From Sphingomonas sp. CL5.1 (GTDB lineage: Bacteria > Pseudomonadota > Alphaproteobacteria > Sphingomonadales > Sphingomonadaceae), in the NCBI RefSeq assembly GCF_013344685.1, contig NZ_CP050137.1, positions 4,377,087-4,441,086 on the forward strand: a DNA stretch of 64,000 bases, given 5' to 3'. Below, one piece after another: positions 46,902 to 53,691 of the stretch; the first letter of the stretch is position 1, and every line of letters begins with the position of its first letter. Below the pieces are notes generated by a model. The model ran no database searches, had not been told where the DNA came from, and was given only the letters and a program-made list of their open reading frames with translations. Position numbers and translations under genes: made by a program.

Positions 46902-48487
46902 GCGAAGGCCGGCGCACCGGGATAGCGATCGATCACGTCGCCGAGCGCCGCCTCCAGCGGGCCGAGATGCGCCGCGAACGGCCGCCATGCCCGGTCGCCG
47001 CCACGGAAGATCGGCTGGCGCACCTGTTCGGAGCTGGCGGTGCGCACCGCGCGCTCGGTCTCATGGAACGACAGGCAGGCCGGCTCGAACGCGAGGCCGA
47101 GCCGGTCGAGCAGGTCGCGGATGCCGGCTTCCGGCGAGTCGACCAGCTCCTCATGGATAACGCGCCGCACCGCGCCGGGCTGCGCCGCGTCGACATGCGC
47201 CATCAGCCGCACATAGTCGCGATAATACAGCGCCATGTCCTCCAGCCCGTAGCTGAACGCCTGTCCGCGCGCGAAATGCTGCTTGAAATTGGAGAAGCAG
47301 CAGGCGCGCGGATCGCGCCGCGCGTCGATGATCCGCGCATTGGGCAGGATCAGCCGGATCAGTGGCACATGCAGCCAGTTGTTCGGCAATTTGTCGATGA
47401 AGAACGGCCGCCCGCTGCGCCGCTGCACCGAGGCGCGGCGGAGATATTCCTCGCCCAGCTCGCGCGCCTGCGCCGCCGTCAGCGCGGCGAGTCCGCGCGG
47501 ATAGTCCGCCACGCGATGCGCCATCGCCGGCATGTCGGGCAGTTCCGTCGTCCCCTCCACCTCGCTGTGGCTCGACAATATCTGCTCGATCAGCGTCGAT
47601 CCCGCGCGCGGCATCCCCAGGATGAAGATCGGGTCCGCCGCCGGGCAGCCCCAGCCGGCGCGCCTGGCGAAGAAATCGGGCGTAACCAGCCCGGTCAGCG
47701 CATCGACCATGCGGGTGACCTGCCCCGGATCATAGCCGAGCTGCGCCCGCCGCGCGTCATTGCCGGCGGCGTAATGCGCGAAGGCGGCGTCCGCCTGCCC
47801 GCGATCCTCCAGCGCCTTGCCCAGCGCGAAATCGAGGTGCAGCGCATCGTCCGCGCCCAGTCCGGCGGCGGCGCGCGCGCGCTCCATCGCCGCGATATCG
47901 GCGTCGGCGAAACGCACCGTCTTGAGGTTGGCGAGGCTCCACCACGCCTCGCCCAGCGTCGGCTGGAGCGCGATCGCGCGGCGATAGGCGGCGATGCCGT
48001 CCGCCTGGCGCCCGACCGTCTTGAGCATATGGCCGAAGCTCATCCACACCTTCGGCTGCCCCGGCGCGGCGGCGAGCACGCGCTCGTAGAGCGCAATCGC
48101 CTCCTCGAACCCGCCGAGCCGGCCGAGCGCGGCGGCCTTCAGGTTGGCGTGGCCGACATGATCCGGCTCGGTCGCGAGCAGCTCGTCCAGCTCGACCAGC
48201 GCCTCCGGCGCGCGATTCTGGCGATAGAGCACCAGCGCGAGGTTGGCGCGCGCGGCGGTGAAGGCCGGCGCCAGTTCCAGCGCGCGGCGCAGCAGATTCT
48301 CCGCATCCCGGTTGCGGCCGATCCGCCCGGCCAGTTCCGCCAGCATGCGGATCGCGCGCGCGTCAAACGGATCGCGTTTCAGATATTCCTTCAGCAACGG
48401 CTCCGCGACATGAAGCCGCCCGTCGTGCAGCGCGAGCGCGGCATCGAGCAGCATCGGCGGATAAGGGTGGGCCGCGACGGTCGCCAT
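46898..48487 (-). CDS. TPR-containing sulfotransferase
   Basis: A 529-aa cytoplasmic protein. Tetratricopeptide repeats cover about residues 10-200 (for example ARAIRMLAELAGRIGRNRDA and ALGRLGGFEEAIALYERVLA). A C-terminal sulfotransferase domain has the PAPS 5'-phosphosulfate loop FILGMPRAGSTLIEQILSSH (about 288-307) and the 3'-phosphate segment ARIIDARRDPRACCFSNF. The acceptor substrate is unknown; related proteins modify tyrosines or glycans. Coupled to the Nramp-related gene downstream, although no functional link is obvious. Confidence 0.87.
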   Translation of the reverse strand: MATVAAHPYPPMLLDAALALHDGRLHVAEPLLKEYLKRDPFDARAIRMLAELAGRIGRNRDAENLLRRALELAPAFTAARANLALVLYRQNRAPEALVELDELLATEPDHVGHANLKAAALGRLGGFEEAIALYERVLAAAPGQPKVWMSFGHMLKTVGRQADGIAAYRRAIALQPTLGEAWWSLANLKTVRFADADIAAMERARAAAGLGADDALHLDFALGKALEDRGQADAAFAHYAAGNDARRAQLGYDPGQVTRMVDALTGLVTPDFFARRAGWGCPAADPIFILGMPRAGSTLIEQILSSHSEVEGTTELPDMPAMAHRVADYPRGLAALTAAQARELGEEYLRRASVQRRSGRPFFIDKLPNNWLHVPLIRLILPNARIIDARRDPRACCFSNFKQHFARGQAFSYGLEDMALYYRDYVRLMAHVDAAQPGAVRRVIHEELVDSPEAGIRDLLDRLGLAFEPACLSFHETERAVRTASSEQVRQPIFRGGDRAWRPFAAHLGPLEAALGDVIDRYPGAPAFA

Positions 48488-48673
48488 CGCGCGCGACGAT
48501 GATGGCAAGCGCCTCCCGGTGCAAGCGGCTTGACGCGCCCCTTGCCTTCGCGTGGCGGCGACGCTATTTCCGCGACCCATCCGACAGCGAGGACGGGCTT
48601 CACCGTTTCCCTGATGACAGGGAAGCGGTGGCGGACCTATGCCTCGCTCGGCACGTTTGCGAAGGCGCGTACA

Positions 48674-48871
48674 GTGGCGAAGACGTCCCCGATCGAATTC
48701 ATCCGTCAGGTTCAGGCAGAGACCCGCAAGGTCGTCTGGCCGTCGCGGCGCCAGACGGCGATGACCGCGCTGATGGTGGTGGTCATGACGACGGTCCTCG
48801 CCCTGTTCTTCCTCGGCATCGACACGGTCTTCGACCAGATCGTGAAGACGCTGCTCGGCCTCGCGAAATAA
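48674..48871 (+). CDS. secE: Preprotein translocase subunit SecE
   Basis: Essential SecYEG subunit. From the GTG at 48674 the product is 65 aa: VAKTSPIEFIRQVQAETRKV, then VWPSRRQTAMTALMVVVM and one transmembrane helix. This matches the single-helix SecE type and its conserved amphipathic segment ETRKVVWPSR. GAAGG lies upstream of the GTG; an ATG at 48614 would add 20 residues not typical of the family. nusG follows 19 bases downstream. Confidence 0.92.
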   Translation: MAKTSPIEFIRQVQAETRKVVWPSRRQTAMTALMVVVMTTVLALFFLGIDTVFDQIVKTLLGLAK

Positions 48872-48890
48872 GGGACAAGGTTTCACGCAC

Positions 48891-49427
48891 ATGGCGCGCT
48901 GGTACATCATCCACGCTTATTCCGGTTTCGAGGGCAAGGTCCGCGACGCCATCATCACCGAGGCGGAGCGGCTCGGCCTCTCGCAACTCGTCGAGCAGAT
49001 CGAGGTGCCGACCGAAACCGTGACGGAGGCGCGTCGCGGCAAGAAGGTGTCGGTCGAGCGCAAGTTCATGCCGGGCTACGTGCTCGCCAAGCTCGCCATG
49101 AACGACGACGTCTATCACCTCGTCAAGAACACGCCGCGCGTGACCGGCTTCCTCGGCGCCTCCGGCAAGCCGCAGGCGATCAGCGACGCCGAAGCCGCGC
49201 GGATGCTGAACTCGAAGGAGGAAGCCGCCACCGCGCCGAAGCATCAGGTGAAGGTCGATTACGAGATCGGCGATTCCGTCAAGGTGCTCGACGGCCCCTT
49301 CGCCAGCTTCAACGGCACGGTCGAGGAACTCGATTTCGACAAGTCGAAGGTCAAGGTCTCCGTCTCGATCTTCGGCCGCGCGACGCCGGTGGAACTCGAT
49401 TTCGAGCAGGTCGAGCGGAGCAAGTAA
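48891..49427 (+). CDS. nusG: Transcription termination/antitermination protein NusG
   Basis: RNA polymerase-binding factor linking transcription to Rho and ribosomes. The 178-aa product has the NGN domain ([54 protein letters not shown]) and a C-terminal KOW motif ([20 protein letters not shown]). It forms the secE-nusG operon. The ribosomal genes rplK/rplA, which often follow, are not downstream here. Confidence 0.96.
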   Translation: MARWYIIHAYSGFEGKVRDAIITEAERLGLSQLVEQIEVPTETVTEARRGKKVSVERKFMPGYVLAKLAMNDDVYHLVKNTPRVTGFLGASGKPQAISDAEAARMLNSKEEAATAPKHQVKVDYEIGDSVKVLDGPFASFNGTVEELDFDKSKVKVSVSIFGRATPVELDFEQVERSK

Positions 49428-49508
49428 GGCGCAGGCGGCACGCGGATAGCAAGGCTGTCCGCGAGACCGCCAAGCCCGGCCGGCGGGTCGCGTAGCGAAC
49501 CCGTCCGA

Positions 49509-49529
49509 CGACGCGGCTTCGCCGCGTCG
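49509..49529. terminator. Hairpin between convergent nusG and membrane-protein genes
   Basis: CGACGCGGC-TTC-GCCGCGTCG, a perfect 9-bp stem with a stable TTC loop, lying between two convergent genes. Two weaker hairpins precede it (49441-49463 and about 49487-49504). No T tract on either side, so termination by this element is inferred from position only. Confidence 0.5.
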
Positions 49530-49533
49530 GGCC

Positions 49534-50910
49534 TCAGTAAATAACCCGAAACCCCACCGCGACCGCCGCCACTACCACAGGCGGCCCGACCAGCCGCGCC
49601 CATCTCGTGCGCGCGTCCACGCCAAGCGCCAGTGCCAGCGCGCCCGCGATCATCGTCCAGAGATAATAGCGCAACTCCGCCGCCACGCCGAGCGGCGCGT
49701 AGCCCAGCGCATAGAGCAGCGCCGACCACGCCAACACCCGCGCCGGGAAGCCGCTCGCGCCCGCCCACAGCAACCCGATCATCGCCGCGATCCACACGCA
49801 CGGCCAGCCGAGCGGCGTCTCCCCGCTACGGCAGGCCAGCCAGTCGACCGCGCGCACGACCGGGTTTAACGCGACGGCAAAGCCCCATTCGTTCGGCGGC
49901 GCGGCGACCTGCACCGGCCGATCGACCGAATCCGCCGCGAGGAACCGCGTCTCGACGTTCCAATGCGCCAGCCGATGCGCAGCATAAGCGACCGGATGGC
50001 GCAGGATCGCGCCGAGCCAGAACAGGTGCGGCTCGATATGATCGCGCGCGAAGGCGTCGCGCACCTGCTCGAACCCAATCGGGCACGGCTCGTCTACCCA
50101 CCAGGCATAGCTGTCCCACCTCGCCGGGGTGTAGCAATGCCGGTTGACCGCCACGGCGTCCTTCACCCCCACCGGGGGGAACTGCTCCTTGCCCGAATAA
50201 TAGCCGATCCCGCCGAGATCGAAGATGATCAGCGACAAATCGACATGACTCGACCTCGCGCCGGTCAGGCGGTTGGCGAGCGGCATCGCCGCCGCGAGCA
50301 GCGCGAGCATCACCGCCCCGCCCGCCGCCATCCGCGCCGGCCGCACCCGCCACGTCTCTGGCAAGGTCCACAAGGCCAGCGGCAGCGTCGCGAACACCGC
50401 GTTGAAGCGCAGGGTGGAGGCGAACAGCAGCAGCGCGAACGCCGCCACCCGCATCGCCTCCTTTCCTCTCCTCGACTGGTCGGCGAGCGCGCACAGCCCG
50501 ACCGCCGCGATCAGCGCCCCGGCCATCAGGCTGTCCTTGATGATCGTCGCCATCAGCGCCACCAACAGCGGCAGCAGCGCGACGCAGCCGATCGCGAGCG
50601 CGCGCCTGCCAGCCCCGGCCCGCGCCGTCGCGACGATCAGCAGCGCGAAGCCCAGCGCGTACAGCCCGAGCTGCAACAGCAGCATCGGCGCCGGGCCATG
50701 GGCGAGCGGCAGCAACTGCCGCCACACCCATTCCATCGCCGGCGGGTGCCAGTCGTCGAAATCGCCGCTCAGCGCCTGATCGTACTGCCGCAGCGAATCC
50801 CAGGTGACGAGGCCGGGCCAATAGGCGAGCGATCCCGCGCAGCCGATCAGCAGCGGCAGCAGCGCCCGCGCGGCGGCGGGGAAAGCCGGCGGCCGTGAAT
50901 CGCGCGCCAT
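49534..50910 (-). CDS. Polytopic membrane protein, possible GT-C-type glycosyltransferase
   Basis: A 458-aa product with about 10-11 hydrophobic helices and a periplasmic loop rich in Trp/Tyr/Cys ([20 protein letters not shown], about residues 260-280). An early loop [20 protein letters not shown] contains DxD-like acidic residues and DWHPP, as in GT-C/PMT-like lipid-linked sugar transferases. Those residues suggest, but do not prove, glycosyl transfer. No sugar-nucleotide genes are adjacent. I do not recognise a named family member. Confidence 0.65.
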   Translation of the reverse strand: MARDSRPPAFPAAARALLPLLIGCAGSLAYWPGLVTWDSLRQYDQALSGDFDDWHPPAMEWVWRQLLPLAHGPAPMLLLQLGLYALGFALLIVATARAGAGRRALAIGCVALLPLLVALMATIIKDSLMAGALIAAVGLCALADQSRRGKEAMRVAAFALLLFASTLRFNAVFATLPLALWTLPETWRVRPARMAAGGAVMLALLAAAMPLANRLTGARSSHVDLSLIIFDLGGIGYYSGKEQFPPVGVKDAVAVNRHCYTPARWDSYAWWVDEPCPIGFEQVRDAFARDHIEPHLFWLGAILRHPVAYAAHRLAHWNVETRFLAADSVDRPVQVAAPPNEWGFAVALNPVVRAVDWLACRSGETPLGWPCVWIAAMIGLLWAGASGFPARVLAWSALLYALGYAPLGVAAELRYYLWTMIAGALALALGVDARTRWARLVGPPVVVAAVAVGFRVIY

Positions 50911-50919
50911 CCGTGCTGG

Positions 50920-51624
50920 CTAGCGCCCGACCGCGAAGGCGGCGCGATAGGCCGGCTTCACCGCGCGGAGCAATGCCGGCGTCACCGGCAGCGTCACCTC
51001 ATAGGCGCCCTCGGCATAAGGCCCCGCGACATAGGGATCGGCGATCAGCCCCACGCGGTCGATCCGGCCGCGGTTCGAGGAGCCGAGCAGCACGGTAAGC
51101 TCGCCGATCTTCGGGCATTGGCTGAACGAATCGTCGCCGGAGGGCCGCTCGCCGCCGCGCCGCCGCGCCCGCTCCGCGTCCAGCCGCGCGCAGAACGCCG
51201 GGCCGACCGCCGCCTGCAACGCCGCCGGGGAGGCGAACACCGCCTTTGGCTCCAGCCGCCGCCGCGCGGCCTTGTCCCACAACATCCCGAACGATCCCGG
51301 CGAGCCATGCGCCCCGCCGGTATAGCTGTAGATGTCACCGGACAGGCTCAGGAAGCGCGGCGTGTCCGTCACCACCTTCCACGTCTTCTGCGTCTCATAT
51401 TGGCGATAGGGGAAGCCGCTCTTGCGCGCCTCGGCCCGCGCCGCCGCCGCGTCGCGCGCGGTGGAGGCGCGCAGCTTCGCCTTGTCCGCCTCCAGCCACG
51501 CGCGCAGCGCCGGGATGCGCCCCGCCTCGGCCGGATAGCTGTAGGTGAACTTGTAATCCCGGGTCTGCGCCGCCGCGCCCGCCGCCAGCGCCACGGCGAG
51601 CGTGGCGCCCATCATCATCCGCAT
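50920..51624 (-). CDS. Exported DUF4163/DUF3298-like protein
   Basis: A 234-aa product with a signal peptide (MRMMMGATLAVALAAGAAAQ), then DYKFTYSYPAEAGRIPALRA and the DUF4163/DUF3298 core (LSLSGDIYSYTGGAHGSPGS, WDKAARRRLEPKAVF). It ends with a short conserved-looking VTLPVTPALLRAVKPAYR. RsiV- and PdaC-type proteins share this domain and interact with lysozyme or peptidoglycan; function here unknown. The ATG at 51624 has AGGAGG six bases upstream. It begins 14 bases after pyrD, so the two are cotranscribed. Confidence 0.78.
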   Translation of the reverse strand: MRMMMGATLAVALAAGAAAQTRDYKFTYSYPAEAGRIPALRAWLEADKAKLRASTARDAAAARAEARKSGFPYRQYETQKTWKVVTDTPRFLSLSGDIYSYTGGAHGSPGSFGMLWDKAARRRLEPKAVFASPAALQAAVGPAFCARLDAERARRRGGERPSGDDSFSQCPKIGELTVLLGSSNRGRIDRVGLIADPYVAGPYAEGAYEVTLPVTPALLRAVKPAYRAAFAVGR

Positions 51625-51637
51625 CACCTTCCTCCTG

Positions 51638-52672
51638 CTATCCCTGACCCACTGCCTCCGCGATCGAGCGCAATCCCTCGCGCCGCACGCGCCCGGCCAG
51701 CCCGCGCGCGACGCGGCGGGCGATGCCCGGCCCTTCATATACCATCGCGCTGTAAAGCTGGACGAGACTCGCACCGGCGCGGATGCTGTCCCACGCATGG
51801 TCGGCGGTGGCGATGCCGCCGATCGCGACCAGTGGGAGCGCGCCGCCGGTCGCCGCGCGGAAGTCGCGCAGCCGCTCCAGCGCCATCGCGCGCAGCGGCT
51901 CGCCGGACAGGCCTCCCACCTCGCCCGCATGAACCGAGCGCAGCGGCGGCCGGGTGATCGTCGTGTTGCTCACCATCAGCGCGCCGAGCCGCCGGTCGAG
52001 CGCCGCGCGCGCGATCGCGTCCACGTCGGCGGGCTGGAGATCGGGCGCGACCTTCAGGAACACCGGCACCGCGCCCGCCACCTCCGCCAGGACGCGATCG
52101 AGCAGTTCGTGCAGCGCGCCGACATCCTGCAACGCGCGCAGCCCCGGCGTGTTCGGACTGGAGATGTTGAGGGTAAGGTAGCTGGCGTAAGGCGCCATCA
52201 GCCGCGCCATCGTGACGTAATCGGCGATGCGGTCGGCGGAATCCTTGTTCGCGCCAAGATTGACGCCGACGATCCCCGGCCGCCCGGCGCGCGCCACCAG
52301 CCGCTTCGCCGCCGCCGCCCCGCCCTCGCTGTTGAAGCCGAAGCGGTTGATGACGGCGCGGTCCTCGGTCAGCCGAAACAGGCGCGGGCGCGGGTTGCCG
52401 GGCTGCGGCAGCGGCGTGATCGTCCCCACCTCCGCGAAGCCGAAGCCGAGCGCGAGCAGCGCGTCCGCCACTTCCGCGTCCTTGTCGAACCCCGCCGCCA
52501 TGCCGACCGGATTGGGGAAGCGCAGCCCCGCCACCTCCACCGCCAGCGCCGGGTCCGCCATCGGCGCGGCGCGGCGCGGCATCAGGCGCAGCGCGGCGAT
52601 CGTCAGCCGGTGCGCACGCTCGGGATCGAGGCGGAAGATCGCGGGGCGGATCAGGTCATAGGCGGTCGGCAC
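51638..52672 (-). CDS. pyrD: Dihydroorotate dehydrogenase (quinone), class 2
   Basis: FMN enzyme that oxidises dihydroorotate to orotate in pyrimidine synthesis, with quinone as acceptor, at the inner membrane. The 344-aa product has the class 2 N-terminal extension (YDLIRPAIFRLDPERAHRLT), NPVGMAAGFDKDAEV, EVGTITPLPQPGNPRPRLFR, NRFGFNSEG, LTLNISSPNTPGLR with the catalytic Ser, and the FMN-phosphate loops VAIGGIATADHAWD and ASLVQLYSAMVYEGP. The GTG at 52672 has CGGAG upstream. Confidence 0.95.
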   Translation of the reverse strand: MPTAYDLIRPAIFRLDPERAHRLTIAALRLMPRRAAPMADPALAVEVAGLRFPNPVGMAAGFDKDAEVADALLALGFGFAEVGTITPLPQPGNPRPRLFRLTEDRAVINRFGFNSEGGAAAAKRLVARAGRPGIVGVNLGANKDSADRIADYVTMARLMAPYASYLTLNISSPNTPGLRALQDVGALHELLDRVLAEVAGAVPVFLKVAPDLQPADVDAIARAALDRRLGALMVSNTTITRPPLRSVHAGEVGGLSGEPLRAMALERLRDFRAATGGALPLVAIGGIATADHAWDSIRAGASLVQLYSAMVYEGPGIARRVARGLAGRVRREGLRSIAEAVGQG

Positions 52673-52761
52673 ATGCGCTCCGGCGACAGGGGTTTCCGCC
52701 CGCCGCTATCCGCGCTCGCCCGTATCGGCGCAAGGCCGCACGTTGCGCGGCCACGACAATC

Positions 52762-52777
52762 ATTACAACTCTGTAAT
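52762..52777. promoter_or_regulatory. 16-bp palindrome ATTACA-N4-TGTAAT upstream of the EF-hand gene
   Basis: A perfect 6-bp inverted repeat with a 4-base centre (ACTC), in an AT-richer patch between divergent pyrD and the EF-hand lipoprotein gene, 57 bases before the latter's start. It looks like a dimeric regulator's operator. Regulator unknown. Confidence 0.5.
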
Positions 52778-52834
52778 ACCTTCGAGACGATCGTCCGTGA
52801 AACGCGCATCCATATCCGCAACCAGGGGTGCCGC

Positions 52835-53641
52835 GTGATCCGATCCCATATCCTTGCCGCGACGCTGCTGCTCGGCGCCTGTGCAACCGATCACCCGCCG
52901 CCGCCGCATCATGGCGGCCCGCACGGCCAACGGCCGGCCGGCGACGGCGAGCCGCATTATCTGTTCATCAGCCCGATGGGCGAGCCGTTCCGCGTCGAGC
53001 ATCCCGAAAAGGCGTGGTTCGCCGGCGCCGACACCAACCACGACGGCCGCATCGACCGCGCCGAGTTCCGCGCCGATGCGATGCGCTTCTTCCATCTGCT
53101 CGATCGCAACAACGACGGCGAGATCGATCCCGACGAGATCGATATCTACGAGAACCGCATCGCCCCGGAAATCCGCGTGCGCGACGCGGGAGGCGGCGGA
53201 CGCGGGGCGGGCTGGTCCGGCGGGCGCGGCGGCGGTGGCCATGGCGGGCGGGGCGGGGGTGGCCGGCACGGGGGCGGCTTCGGCGGCGGTGGTGGCGGCG
53301 GCGAGCAGCCCTCCGGCGCGGCGCCACGGCCCGCGCGCGAGCAGCCGCAGGGCGCGGCGCACTGGAGCTATATCGCGCTCCCCGAGCCGGTGACGGCGGC
53401 GGACGCCAATTTCAATCGCGGCGTCGACGCGAACGAGTTCCAGCAGGCGGCCGACCAGCGCTTCATGCTGCTCGACAGGAACGGCGACGGCTTCATCACG
53501 CCGGGCGAATTGCCCGCCATCGACACGCGCGCGCGCGGCGGATACGGCGGGCCGCGTGGCGGCTTCGGCGGCGCGCGTCCGTTCCACCGTCCCCCGCCGC
53601 AGGGTGGCGGGGACGAGGATCGCGAACCGCCGCAAGGCTGA
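52835..53641 (+). CDS. EF-hand lipoprotein with Gly-rich linker
   Basis: A 268-aa exported protein. A short lipoprotein signal (HILAATLLLGAC, Cys about residue 15) precedes a His/Pro-rich stretch and a first EF-hand pair: DTNHDGRIDRAEF and DRNNDGEIDPDEI. A Gly/Arg/His low-complexity linker (about 120-160) leads to a second pair, a degenerate DANFNRGVDANEF and an intact DRNGDGFITPGEL, then a Gly/Pro/Phe/Arg tail. Three loops keep Ca-ligating Asp/Asn/Glu positions. The start is a GTG at 52835. It lies 50 bases upstream of a TBDR on the same strand, so the two probably form an operon. Confidence 0.82.
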   Translation: MIRSHILAATLLLGACATDHPPPPHHGGPHGQRPAGDGEPHYLFISPMGEPFRVEHPEKAWFAGADTNHDGRIDRAEFRADAMRFFHLLDRNNDGEIDPDEIDIYENRIAPEIRVRDAGGGGRGAGWSGGRGGGGHGGRGGGGRHGGGFGGGGGGGEQPSGAAPRPAREQPQGAAHWSYIALPEPVTAADANFNRGVDANEFQQAADQRFMLLDRNGDGFITPGELPAIDTRARGGYGGPRGGFGGARPFHRPPPQGGGDEDREPPQG

Positions 53642-53691
53642 ACGGCGCGACCAGCCTCCATTCATCTTGCCTTCGTCATCACCGGGAAATC

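Noticed and set aside
53180..53300. Gly-rich tract of the EF-hand gene as a DNA tandem repeat or CRISPR-like array
   Set aside because: The repeats are short and irregular and explained by Gly codons; no spacer structure.
52828..53691. Apparent N-terminal extension of the second TBDR through the EF-hand gene
   Set aside because: The signal peptide begins at the ATG at 53692; upstream is a different frame of the EF-hand gene.
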